From Lenzites betulinus (taxonomy: Eukaryota > Basidiomycota > Agaricomycetes > Polyporales > Polyporaceae), in assembly GCA_022264855.1 (NCBI GenBank), contig JABYQU010000001.1:1054001-1118000 (forward strand): a stretch of DNA of 64,000 nucleotides, in the 5' to 3' direction. The notes below the pieces were generated by a model. It saw only the letters and a list, made by a program, of their open reading frames with translations, was not told the DNA's origin and made no database searches. This document shows positions 26,301-37,548 of the stretch, in pieces. The translations under genes were made by a program, and so were the position numbers. Positions within the stretch are counted from its first letter, which is position 1. Every line of letters begins with the position of its first letter.

Positions 26301-27858
26301 GGCCTATGGCTGAGATAGCCTCCAGGCGGTCGAGTTCGAGAAGGAGTCGAACAACGTCGTCAAGTTCACTGTGCCTTCGCGCTCGGTCGCGCGTATCTTG
26401 GGCAAAGGCGGCGCGACTATCAACGACATCAAGGACGCGACTGGTGCCCAGATCGACGTCGACAAGGCCTCGGAGGACACCGCCGTCGCGAACATTACTG
26501 TTCGTGGGACAAAGAAGGCGGTCGCTGAGGCCAGGGCGTCGATCATCGCCATCTCGGACCAGGTACAAGAGGAGACCACTGCGACCGTCGACGTCCCGAG
26601 CAAGTTCCACCGTACGCTCATCGGCGCTGGCGGCCAGGGTCTGAAGGAGCTCATCGCGCGCTGCGGTGGCCCCACAGACCCGAAGGCTCAGGCTGGCTTG
26701 ATTCGCTTGTGCGTTCTTTATTTTTGCGTCTAATGCTGCACAAGTGTCTGAGGACAATTGTGTTCTGCAGCCCCCGTCAGGGCGAGCCCTCTGATGAGGT
26801 CCGCCTCCGCGGCGAACCTAAGCTTGTCGCGAAGCTCAAGACAGAGCTCGAGAAGACCGTGGCTACCCTCAAGGACCGTGTCGTGCTCGGCGTTGATATT
26901 CCTGTTGGACAGCACCGTGCTCTCATCGGACGCGGTGGCCAGCACCTCAACGACCTGCAGAACCGCACGGGCGCGCAGATCCAGTTCCCCGGCTCCCGCT
27001 CGTACGCCCAGGTCGGCGAGCCCGCTAACTTGGCTGACCTTGCGGATGTGGACCCCGCCAACCTCGTCAAGGTTTCCGGTCCCCGTGCTGCATGCGAGAA
27101 GGCAGTTGAAGAGTTGAAGGTACGTGTCGGTCGTGTCCCTCTTCGAGCTGTGACTTACCAAACCCACCCTGGCCACAGGCTCAGGTCAAGCCTCCTGCGC
27201 CCGAGGGTGTCACTGGCACCATCACTGTGCCTCTCAAGTACCACTACGCCGTCTCGCAGCAGGGCAACCTCTTCCGTCAGCTGCGCTCCTCCGGTGTGCA
27301 CGTCGAGCAGTCCCTGCAGCCCTCCAAGCCCGCGGTGCCGCCGCAGCCGACCTCCCAGGCCGGCACAGCGACCGCGCGCATCGACGACCCCGACGCGGAG
27401 GCCGCGACCGTCGACGCGCAGTGGCAGGTCGTGCCGAACTACCAGGACGCGGAGGAGGGCGAATCCGTGTGGACGCTCAAGGCGCGCGACCAGGCCGGGC
27501 TCGAGCGCGCGCTGAAGCTCGTCCAGGACGGGCTCGAGCACGCGGGCAAGATGTCGCACGTCGGCTTCCTCACGCTGCCCGACCGCTCGATGTTCCCGCG
27601 CATCGTCGGCGCGAAGGGCTCGAACGTCGCCCGCTTGCGTAACGAGAGCGGCGCGGACATCACCGTCAACCGGGACGACAACACCATCGTCATCGTCGGT
27701 ACGTGTAACTCGCGCTTTGATTTTCTAGCTCGGAGACTAACGTTGTTTGCGTAGGATCCGAGTCTGCCATCGAGACGGCGAAGGACGCCATCCTGAAGAT
27801 GATCACGACCAACAACAACAACACCCGTGAACGCGGCCGTGGCCGTCGGGATGCGTAA
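23314..27858 (+). CDS. SCP160: Vigilin/Scp160-like multi-KH RNA-binding protein
   Basis: Protein of 1263 aa, near the 1222 aa of yeast Scp160. Exons are 23314-23340, 23393-23845, 24265-25298, 25350-26271, 26326-26708, 26771-27119, 27179-27698 and 27755-27858. It carries a series of KH domains with GxxG loops, among them IIGPKG, IVGAGGAG, LIGQSGK, ILGKGGAT, LIGAGGQG, LIGRGGQH and IVGAKGSN; some are degenerate (LVGKNAE, VVGRNNT). The N-terminus is acidic/Pro-rich and the C-terminus is basic (RERGRGRRDA). Known members bind polysomes and mRNA at the ER. Intron 2 (23846-24264) is 419 bases, far longer than the other introns here. The first exon encodes only MALSAADLQ. Confidence 0.93.
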
Positions 27859-28645
27859 AGATAATAGCTTAGCTTAATGCACGTTGGGTACCACCGTTAT
27901 CTAGGGTTAATACACGGTGGAAGGGGGTGGGGTCGCTGGGATGGAACACACTGTTGGGAATACCAGGAATATACCATGCCAGTACTACTCCGCAATGGCT
28001 TCGTCCTTCGCAAAATGCAATTCTACCAAAGCGATGTACAAGAAAGCGTTGCATCGACTAATTATGTCTAGTATAAAGCAAGGGCCAGCGTTGCAGAATA
28101 TACTACTACGTATGTAGAGATTGGCACTGCATTCGCCCGCTGGTTTTTTTGGCTGAGATATTTGTGCTCCTCTTTGACCTCCCGTACTTAGACGAATGGC
28201 GAAATCGAAGAGCCGTTTTCGTCCCCTCCCCCACGAATTTCCTTCGTGCTGGAGCTAAGTAAATTATACGTAACACCGGGCCCATCCCAGGGTACAGCCT
28301 GACGCCCAATGGTAGTATAAGTACTTACTCGGTTTTGGCGCTCTGATGAGTGTACTACCAGTGCTGGCAGCTTCGAGCTGCAAGCTTACTCAGTTCTACC
28401 CGTTCGACATCTGCGACGTCATCAGTAACAAGTACATCTCGCGTTATGTCGGAACCAACATTTTCTGGGGACGTGCAGTGTACCCACTCACTAGCACTGG
28501 CAGGCTGGTCGGAACTTGAACAGGCGCCCGTTATATATGAAGTTCGTCTGTCATTAACATCTGCTCAACTTGATTCCAATCTGACAGAGTTTGGCTAACG
28601 TGAACTGTACTATACAGTACACCAGCGATTACGTCGAGGGCCATC
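27859..28645. other. Intergenic stretch, no gene seen
   Basis: About 790 bases, AT-richer than the flanking genes. It holds the 3' flank of the KH gene and the upstream region of the second unknown-family copy. No open frame with support. Confidence 0.5.
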
Positions 28646-29291
28646 ATGAAACTATCGCCAGACATATCCCACCTGGACTTCATACGAGCCTGCCGGGACA
28701 GAATTCGATTTAGCCCCGAGTCCGAGAATGGGGCGAAGGAGGACAGCCGTCCAAAGCTCTACTTGGGTTTTCACCTCACCGATTCTGAAATCTTCTCCGC
28801 TAGCAGTAACATCGGTCCGGGCTACTACGACATCCCAGAGTGCCCAGACGATAACGACGAAGATTATTCTAGCCTCGCCCGAGGCGAGGCAATCATGAGG
28901 ATCTCGCTGTTTTTGAATAGCAAGTCAAAGCCCCCGGCGAAGTCCAAGCGAATGGGGGCCACCTTCGTTGAATCTTGTCCGCCATCGAAGGACCCGGGTG
29001 CATTCATTTACTCGGACGAATTGAAGAAGTGGTGTCCACGGAATTTGGAGGAGAAAGTCAAGAAGTATGAACATATCTTCAACACCGAGATCTTACCGGG
29101 TAAGAACCGGAAGATGATGTGGCACTTCGACGGGCAGCACTATCATCCTCGGTGAGCACTTTGCACACTTGCTCGAACTCTGGCTGACGCACCACTGTCA
29201 TAGCTGGTTCGGCTACGAGCCATTCGACGCTCAGAAGGTGCTGGGAGAGAAACTGGCGGAGGTCGTCGCGCGTCACCGTCCTCAACTTTGA
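28646..29291 (+). CDS. Unknown-family protein, duplicated copy 2
   Basis: Protein of 197 aa from exons 28646-29151 and 29204-29291, with the same intron position as the copy at 19764-20455. Most of the protein is nearly identical to copy 1 (LTDSEIFSASS, PECPDDNDEDYSSLAR, KSKPPAKSKRMGATF, MWHFDGQHYHPRWFGYEPF). Differences include a Lys-Trp-Cys segment (DELKKWCPRNLEEK) in place of DELKARRPRNLEEK and the last residue (RPQL versus RPQH). The N-terminus MKLSPDISHLDF is unrelated to that of copy 1. The function is not recognised. The open frame and the conserved splice sites argue against a pseudogene. Confidence 0.65.
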
Positions 29292-29413
29292 TCTGGATCA
29301 TCATGACACGCATGTTTTTGAAGAGCAATATTGCAGTGCATGTTCTCTATTAGTACTTCGGCCCGGTTATATAAGAGCTGAAGTAGAAGACCTATAGCAA
29401 CAGGCCGTTATGC
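28678..29413 (+). repeat. Inverted duplication, right arm
   Basis: Counterpart of 19646-20390 in the opposite orientation, 8.3 kb apart. The two arms flank ERO1 and the KH-domain gene. I saw no terminal inverted repeats or target-site duplications at the edges. Confidence 0.85.
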
Positions 29414-29540
29414 ACGCCGTGAGGTTAGTGCTGCATAACGGTTACAGATACCTGGTGCGCGCGATCCAGTCACTCCAAATTCGCGCGCATGTTTGTGTGC
29501 CACGGCTGAGGTAAATAAAAATTGAGAGGCGCTATGCAGC

Positions 29541-32415
29541 CTATACAACAACCGCCTCCCCATCGACGTCGTCATCCATGGGCTCTCCGTCGACATCTAC
29601 AGATAATATAGGTGCCCCATCGACGTCGTCTCCAAGAGGCTCCCCATCTACGTCCTCCATAGGCGCGCCGTCCACGTCGTCCATTGGATCGCCATCCACA
29701 TTTTCCAAGGGCATTCCATCGACATCGCCGTCGACCGGGTCGCCATCTACGTCGTCAATGGGGTTACCGTCCACATCGCTGTCCTCGTCCATGGGTTCGC
29801 CGTCGTCGTCACCAGCCGCGGACGTGGCTATAGCCGGCGCCTCCGTCTCCTCCGCCAGCTCTGCCGCGGGCTTGAACGCGCTCGCCTTGAACTTGGACGA
29901 GAAGCTCGGCGCGGCCTCCTGCACCTCTACCTCCGCCGGGGCCTCCTCAGGCGCCTCCTGCGCAAGCGCGGCGCCCTCGAGCCGCATGCGGAGCTCCGCC
30001 GTGTAGTCCGGCGGGAAGACGATCCAGTCTTCCCAGATGTCGACGACGGCGGTGATCTGCTTCTTGAACGTCTCCGCGGTGATGCGCCCGGGGAAGGAGT
30101 GGTAGATCGTCGCGAGGTGGTCGAAGACGAGCCCGAGTCGGGACTGGAACTCTTGTCGGAACTTCCACGCCATGGGCAATGGCGCGGCCGAGTTGTGTAG
30201 GATGTCGCAGATGAGGTGCAGCCGCGCGACCTTACGTGGCACCGGCGTGCCGTCCACGACCAGCGAGGCGATGATGATGTCTGAGACCTGGAAACAAGGG
30301 CGGGGCGTTAGGACGTGCTGTAGACGGTGAAGGGCTACAAACCTCTGCAGCAGCTTCTGCGTGCTCTAAGCTGAATGCCATGCACCGCGCCATCTCCCCG
30401 CGGCGCCCAGAGAGCGCGCGTAACATGGCTTCGAAGCGTCGGCGGGAAAGCTTCCCCAGTTCGTGTTTGCGTCCATGTTCGCGCTCATCCTCCTCCGCTG
30501 TATCCGTGGAATACACGGAGTTGTAACCCTACAACCGTGTTAGCTTCGGTGCCACCGCAAATCCCGCGCAAACCGACCTCGTCGTCGAACTCAGGCTCTA
30601 GACCTTCCCTCCGATCGAGGAGAGAGCGGTAATAACGGTGGCGATTATGCTATAAAGACGCCGTCAGCACCCTTCTGCCGGCCAGACAGCTTCCACCACA
30701 CACGCACGTCTCGATTGAAGAAGGCGTATTTCGGGTTCGCTTTCTCCCGCTCCTGCAAAGTCTGCTCGAACTCCGCATCGTGCCCGCGCACCTCGGCCGC
30801 GACGGTCCTGATGAACGCGTCCGTGACTTCGTCGTCTTCCAATACCGGCGGCGGGGGCGTGCGCGATCGTCGCCGCCGCGGTGAGTAGCTGCGGCTCCCG
30901 CTGAATCGGCGCGATCTGCGGTGCCGCGGGGATCGCGAGTCGCTGGGACTGTACGAGCGACTACGGGATCTGCGCGAGGAGCGATGATCGCGAGAATGGT
31001 GGTCGCGCTCACGGTCACGAGAAGGCGAGCGTGAACGGGACCGAGGCCGTTCGTGCTCCTTGCGAACGGGCGAGCGTGAGCGTGACGGGGAGCGCGATCC
31101 TGTCCTCTTCACGACTGCATGTCTAATCAGGCGATGTTCTGCTGTGTTCAATACCGTCGAGATGTGCGCACCGTACATGGCCCGCGGTGCGACAGGGACG
31201 GCCTTACTCCATCCTACGCGCAGAATGGACCCGCCCCAATCGTACCCGTCGAATTCGCGAAGGGCAGCTTCGGCGTCGCGACGTTTCATGAACGACACGA
31301 AACCGCTGAGGCCGGAGTTTTTCGTCCTCCTCGTGGCCGTCATTTCCGCACCTGGACCAATGGTCGCATCGGTCCTCGGCCACATTATCTTGACCTGCAG
31401 ATGACAGTGAGATTGCCATATCGAAGGTGGAAGCCAATGTGTGCGCGTACCGAACCCACGGGACCCGCACGAGCAAAGAAGTTTCCCAGGAGCTGTTCGT
31501 TCACATGAGGCGGAAGGTTGGCAACGAACACGTTGGACGTCTGCGGATATTAGGATGAGTTTTTGCCCTGATGAGTGAAGTCAAGAGTTTACTTCGGGGT
31601 CCCCGCGGTCCTTGCTACCACTTTGACCTTCGTATGCTGCCACGAACGTCAATCACCGCGTGTCAAGTAAGGTAGCGGAGAACCGTACCTGCTATTGAGG
31701 TCACCGACCTTCCAGGAGCTGCTGTAAGGCATGTTGAAGAAGTGAGCTCTTCGGAGCATAAGACCTTTCATGCCTTGTCGAGAAAACCTGGCTTCCCGGT
31801 CTGCTTGATCCCTGTATGAACGACTGTTAACGACACCATCCAAGGGTCAAGCGCCGCTGTAAGACATACCTCTTGATCTCTTCCAAGAAATGGTCCATCG
31901 CTCTCTTTCCCTTCGGTTTTGGAATGACAGGCGTGGGCGACGGCGGCCTCTGTGCATGACCGCAAACTTCAGCGCACATAGCACGCACTGCCGACTCCCT
32001 GTACACACCATAGACTGCTCCTCGAACGCCCGTGACATCTCCGCCCGCCCCCTCCCCGACGGCGCATACGCCCCATCCTGGCCGGCCCTCACGAACGCCG
32101 ACGCGCCCTTCCTTCTGTCTGCGCCCTCGCCCTGGAACGCGTCGAGGAACTCGGCGTACGCGCGCGCGGCGTGCTGTTCCTCCTCCTTGCGCTTCGTCTC
32201 CGCCGCCTCGCGCTCCTTCTCCTTCTTCGACTTGCGCGCGGTGCCCTGCGTGAACACCGTCCGCTTCTGGTCGTCTATCTCCCTTTGCTAAGCACACACG
32301 GGCGGTGAGCATGCGGCGCGCGAGAGAAATAAGGTCGGGCCCGTCGCACTGGAAACGCAGGCTCCTCGTCGTCGTTGTCGAAGAACGCGGCGAGTTTGAT
32401 CTTCGTCTTGTCCAT
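29541..32415 (-). CDS. U2 snRNP-associated SURP-domain protein (SR140-like)
   Basis: Splicing factor of 757 aa, homologous to metazoan U2SURP/SR140. Twelve exons: 32415-32350, 32287-32009, 31949-31870, 31811-31765, 31721-31689, 31636-31593, 31540-31451, 31394-31172, 31114-30708, 30649-30578, 30528-30343 and 30287-29541. The start reads MDKTKIKLAAFFDNDDEEPA, then TVFTQGTARKSKKEKE and KGKRAMDHFLEEIKR. The RRM (about 186-270) has TSNVFVANLPPHV and GLSGFVSFMKRRDAEAAL. An Arg/Ser-rich stretch (about 292-375) follows. The SURP module ends KYAFFNRDHNRHRYYRSLLD; a CID domain follows (RRRFEAMLRALSGRR, ARLHLICDILHNSA). The acidic C-terminus holds about ten VDG repeats (for example DVDGDPMDDVDG). Several exons are under 50 bases. 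Confidence 0.93.
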
Positions 32416-33108
32416 GTTGATGCGCCTGTGGCCCTGGGCGAGCAGGCTTGTTTGATCGGAGTGTGAGTGGGTAGTAGTGCGGGGTTGAGGCGAAGTCGCG
32501 GTGGCGGCAAAGCCGTGCTCAATAGGCGCCCGATGGCAGAGTACCAGTCCGGATAAGGCAACCCTCTATGTACGTCCCGACTCAGCCGCATCGGAGTCCT
32601 GCAGCGTTGCACGATAGTCATTTCATCTGCGATTTTTAATCAATGCACGTACATCATACCGCCTCATGTATTATCCCCATGGCGCATAGAATTTGTCCAG
32701 ATTCAGAAGACGTCGAGTCCGAGTCCGATCGGATGCCGCCTTCCGTACAAATTTGCAAGCCCATATATACCGGCCGGGGAGAAGAGAACTTTACAGATAA
32801 ATGCATTGCAAACTGTTCGATTCTGTGGACTGATACAGAGGGGCCAAAAACACAACAGTCTAGATGCTGACACCACCCCCGACAAATAGAGCTACACCTC
32901 CGGGTCGCCTCCCAACCTATCCGCCGCCCCAACCCCGCGGCCTGCCGAGGCCCGAGGCCCACTGCTGACCCACACTGACCGCCGCATCAGCATCAGGCAT
33001 GGCCAACGAGCGGCAAACGCGTACAGCAAGGGAGAGAGATCGCCGCACCTGCTGTACAGCACGCCAGCAGGCTACCGGCTGGTGTCGCTGTCACCAGGCC
33101 CGCGCCGC
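32416..33108. other. Intergenic stretch, no gene seen
   Basis: About 690 bases upstream of the SR140-like gene and downstream of PP5, both minus strand. No supported feature. Confidence 0.5.
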
Positions 33109-35776
33109 CTACATGAGGAGGTTCGCCAAGCCGCTTGATGCGTAAGCCATGGGCTTCATCGGCGGGTGTGGCTGCGCATCAAACTGCGTGTACTCCTGGG
33201 AGCCCGTGGCGTCGATGCGAATCTGCAGAAAACACGAGCGCACGGCCGGCACGCAAGGGTCAGCGCGCCGTGGGGGACGCGGTCTGGACGCAGCAACCAC
33301 TTACAAAAGCACCCTTGTTCCCGGCCTGGTCCACGTAATTTGGCGCCGAGAAGACCTTGCACCGCGCGGCGTGGTCAGCACGGGCGCGCGCCAGGGAGAA
33401 GAGAAGGGGAGGCCGTGACATACCGTGGTGCAGAGCCCGTCGTGCTCGATGGAGTAGCCGTCTGGAAGCATCGGCAAGGGGTCAGCACGGATCACCTGCG
33501 GTGCAGATGTTATGAAAAAAGCCCCGACCTTGGCGGACTTCGTGGCTTCGGATTACACCGGTCACGCCGTTGGCCTCGCACCATCGCTTGGTTACGTCGG
33601 GTCCAAACGCTATGCCGACGCCCTGGATGAGGTACGGGTGAGCGCTCGACAGGCGACCGTCGCGGGAAGGAATAACACGCACGCGTTTGCTCGGTCCCCG
33701 ACCGGGGAGTTCCTGGGGGTCCGTCCACAACAGCTGGAAATTGGGCATTTAGCGGTCGAAGAAGACGCACTTGTCCACCGATAACTCACCTCGCCTGAAA
33801 CATAGTGGTTAGCATATGTTAGAGGCGCGAGAGACATGCGATTCTGAAACTCACACATGATACCCTCTTGGCCGGGCTGTCGCCCTATCCGTTTGATCTT
33901 GCGGACGTCGTCGAGCGTGACACCGTCCTTGCTGAAGAGACCGCCGTGCACGACGAAATACCGCTTGCGGCCCTCGGGAGACAGGATCGCATTCTTCGTT
34001 GAGCCTGCTGGAGGCTTTGTGGCCGAGACCAATGTGGCCAAAGGCACTATGCGGCAGAATGGTCAGTTCGGATCGCCGAGGTACGGCTTGGCTGGGCTTA
34101 CTGGCAGTGAATACATATGCGAATAGCTGCCGCATAACATCAGTGATCTGGACGGCTCAAAAAAGCGCGTTCACGGACCTTGTAAGACTGGTCGCCAAAT
34201 TTATGCTTTGCCTCGCCCTCGAAGCCATACGTCCGGTTCATCTCCTTCGCTTCGTGGTTCCCGCGATTGATGAACATCCGCCGGGGGTAGAGCCCTAGCC
34301 GCAGTATGAGCAAATCATACCGTCGGCATCTGCACGGCGGGACGTACACTTGAACGCCAGCGCCGTAATGATGACCTCAATCGACCAGGATCCGCGGTCG
34401 ACGAGGTCACCGTTCATAAGCAGTGCGTGGTTATCGCTCGGCTTACCGGTGAGGGACAGCAGGTGCAAGTAGTCGTAAAATTGGCCTAGCGGCAAACAGG
34501 GTCGATAACAGCCGACGCGTACTGCGGGAGCAAAGACCTACCGTGCACGTCGCCGATGACGTCGATGGTCATGCCATCCTCGATGTCGACATAGACGAGG
34601 CTCTCTTCCTGCGCGAAGTGCGCGTGCGCGCCGAGCACGATCTCCCACACGTACCTTGTGCCCTTCAGCGGGTGCGCGCGGGCACGCTGGGAACGCCTGC
34701 GGCTCACCTTCGTGGGATGGATTTGCCGTCCTTGAACCACTGGATCATGCTATTCAGGAACTCCAGGTCGATCTTGTACTTTCCGTCTTCGGTCTGCGCT
34801 AATACTGGCCCGGCGTAGCCGCTGTCGACATCGCAGGCACCTTCGCGCCACGGCGCCCACGTTCGTGTCAGTTATGCCTTCACCTGGAATGCATAATTTC
34901 TCCAATATAAACCTACCTTCAGCGATGATCTCAGCGCAGCGCTCCACTGCACTCTTCTCTTCTTCCATCTCAATAGCCTGCTCACTTGTCAACATACATC
35001 TGATTGATGACCAGGAACAATTTAACGGGCCTTCTCAAACTCGACCTTCCGCATGATCTTCTGCGTACTGTCGAGCTGCATGCGCACGAGCTGGTTTTGC
35101 GGCTCGAGCGCGAGCAGCTTCTTGAAGTCGCCAATCGCCTGCTTGTACCGCAGCGTCTGCAGATAACATGTCGCCCGCCTGGGGACGCACCACGGTCAGC
35201 ATGAGCAGTAGCGACGCGGACGGTGGCGGGTACGTACCGGTAGTAAGCCTTGGCATACTTCGGGTCAAGCTCGATCGCAGCGGCTGCACAGACGCGTCGC
35301 GCCCCCCTTCAGCACTTTTCTTCGCGACGAACGAGCAGCAGGAGTACGCACACGCATCGCTGAGGCCGTACCCGTGCTCCTCGAGCTTTATGCGCGTGTA
35401 CGCGCGGTTGCACCACAGTGTCGCGTCCAGCGGGTTCTTCTCGATCGCCTGGCTGTACAGGTCCGCCGCTTTGTTGAATTCGTGCCCTGCGCGCGCGAGC
35501 AGCCCGTCAGATCCACTGGTAGGAGTTGCGCAATGCACACACGGACGACGCGGGTGTGTGCGTGCGTGCGCCACGGGAGGGGGAATGTCATGTGGGGTAC
35601 GTACCGACGAACGCCTTGTTAGCCAACAACTTCAGCGCGGCAGCCTCTTCGCGGGCCTCATCAGAGACGTCCTGGAGGGTGAGCTTGGAGAGCGTGGGCG
35701 AGGGCGGAGGCGAGCTCGCTGGGGTGGATGCGGAGGGCGTGGGCGGCTGGGACGAGGCGTCACTCGAGCCAGACAT
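33109..35776 (-). CDS. PPT1: Serine/threonine protein phosphatase 5 (TPR phosphatase)
   Basis: PP5-type phosphatase of 543 aa; it binds Hsp90 through its TPRs. Seventeen exons: 35776-35605, 35486-35352, 35283-35238, 35178-35031, 34977-34917, 34840-34708, 34654-34542, 34485-34348, 34294-34179, 34126-34102, 34046-33855, 33794-33790, 33733-33683, 33622-33529, 33461-33424, 33355-33305 and 33222-33109. The N-terminal TPRs include [19 protein letters not shown] and [18 protein letters not shown]. The catalytic motifs are GDVHG (266), GDLVDRG (295), RGNHE (326), VVHGGLFS and IRSHEV. The end, [16 protein letters not shown], is typical of the family. Two oddities: a 5-nt exon (33794-33790) completes CELLWTDP, and the intron 35030-34978 starts with GC rather than GT. 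Confidence 0.94.
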
Positions 35777-36191
35777 GGCGATCAGATCTATCACCGAACG
35801 ATGTCGGGGAGAAGGCTGGGTGCGGAGCCGCAGGAGGGGTTCTGTCAGAGCAAGCTTGGCCGGTCGATGGCGCGAGGAATGCGGGGGCGAGAGTCTGAGA
35901 AAGAGCGACGCGATGGTCCTGCTCGGGTGTATACCCCAGTTGTTGCCTCATGCGTTGCATAGCCGCCCATTGGCATCATGCTTCTGCGGCAGCGTACTTC
36001 GGGTCGCGCGACCGCTCGGGATACACTCATGGATGGCCCACACGGACGGATATTGCGTCGGACACGGAGCCAGAGGAGCACTATAGGGTATATATGGTAT
36101 TCGTAGTTCGACGCTCGCCCGCACCCGCGGGTACCAATAATAATAAGATCAACGGGTATATATGCGATTCATGCCTGCCGCACTGCGTCGA
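35777..36191. other. Intergenic stretch, no gene seen
   Basis: About 415 bases between PP5 and the GH23-like gene, both minus strand. It contains TATATAT near 36088, about 310 bases upstream of the PP5 start, of uncertain meaning. Confidence 0.45.
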
Positions 36192-37548
36192 CTAGCCGCA
36201 CTGGTTGAGGTTGAAGAACTCGCCCATGTTGGTCTGGTATGGGTCCACGTTCTGGACCCAACCGTTGAGCGCTTGGTGTAGGCTGTGGCGTATCGTCAGT
36301 CGTGTGGTCTTTCGGCATGTGCACACAGCATGCTACTTACTAGTCAAGGTTGTTCTGGCAACGGCAGCAGTTGGTGTTTGCTGCAGCAGTGGCGGAAGCC
36401 TGGAGAGTTGTTCGGGTCAGCGAGTGGAATGTCTTAAGAGCCACGGCCAATCACGTACGACGGTCATGCCCTTCTGCCAGCCGTTGTATTGCCCAATCGT
36501 GAGCAAGAGGCTGCCGCCGTTATCGCTGAGCGTCTGCGAGAGGAATTTCGTCCCTTCCATGATGTTGAAGTGCTATGGCACAGTTTAGAACAGAAGCCCA
36601 TCGAGCCAGAAGTAAGACTCACAGGATCCTTGCAGTTGCCACCGGGCGCACCACCGCACTTGTCCTTGGTGATCTGCATAAGACCCTGCTCACCCGCACC
36701 ACCGACAGTGCTTGGGTTGCAAGAGCTCTCCTGCATCGCGATAGACGCGATCAGGATCGGGGGAACTTTTCAAGATTCAGCAACCAGCTGTCAACAAGAC
36801 CTTAGTATGAATACGTACTGCCGTACGTGCCAGAGGCCTCGTAGAATGTGTCAATGAACGCCGAGCACGCCTTGAAAGGGGTGTTTGAGCTCTGAAGAGC
36901 CTTCGCAAGGTCGACGGAGACAATGTCGTCCACGGTAACGTGCGGGGGGTTCCATCCGCCGTCTTTGACGCCGCAGTTCAGCCAGTCAATGGAGCCGTTC
37001 GGGCCGGTAGTCTTCGTGATATCCTCTGGAGTGCACTTTAGACATGTTCCACCAGATAGACAAATACGTTGTACGCACTGGTGGCACCCGACGACCCGCA
37101 GGACGAGGACACGGCCTTGATCAGGCCATTAGCGGTCCCAATGACAGAGCCCCCCGAGCTGTTGCTATTGCCGGAGCTCTTGGTGGTGGTACTGGCAGAG
37201 TCCTTGTTGTTGAGCGCAGCAGGGGCTGCGTGCGTGGTGGTGGCCGCAGGAGTAGTGTGGGTCGAAGTATGGGTCGTCGAGTGAGTCGTCGACTGGGTCG
37301 AATGAGTCGAAGAAATAAGCTGTTTCCAACGGTTCGCTCAGGAAACGCAGGTCTGCAATTGCAAATATTGAACATACAGTGCTAGACGGGCGGGGCTTGC
37401 AGCGACCAGTGGTCCCGCGACGGCCATGGGGCTCGTTGTGACGGGCGATGGCCTGGTGCTTGGGGGAGCGGTGATGGTGGTTGTGAAGCGAGGCCTCGGC
37501 CGCCCCGAGTGCGGCGAGAATGAGAAGGAAAGGAGCGGACAGCTGCAT
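36192..37548 (-). CDS. Secreted GH23-like (lysozyme/transglycosylase-fold) protein
   Basis: Protein of 341 aa from exons 37548-37378, 37319-37079, 37025-36819, 36765-36623, 36572-36459, 36399-36341 and 36282-36192. The signal peptide MQLSAPFLLILAALGAAEAS is followed by a His-rich propeptide-like stretch and a Thr/Ser-rich linker (HTSTHTTPAATTTHAAP) likely to be O-glycosylated. The C-terminal half is SLT/lysozyme-like: IASIAMQESSCNPSTV with the putative catalytic Glu219, then GEQGLMQITKDKCGGAPGG, LLLTIGQYNGWQKG and NLDYLHQALNGW. Conserved Cys pairs (CCRCQNN, NQCG at the end) fit an extracellular protein. The substrate is unknown; bacterial peptidoglycan or chitin-like glycans are possible. Family assignment is by recalled similarity to basidiomycete GH23-type proteins. 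Confidence 0.85.

Noticed and set aside
25507..26757. 416-codon open frame antisense to the KH-domain gene
   Set aside because: Leu/Asp/Arg-rich shadow of strongly biased coding DNA. It crosses real introns without splice logic.
34978..35030. PP5 as a pseudogene because of a missing GT donor
   Set aside because: All other sixteen exons are intact with conserved catalytic motifs, and a GC donor explains the junction.
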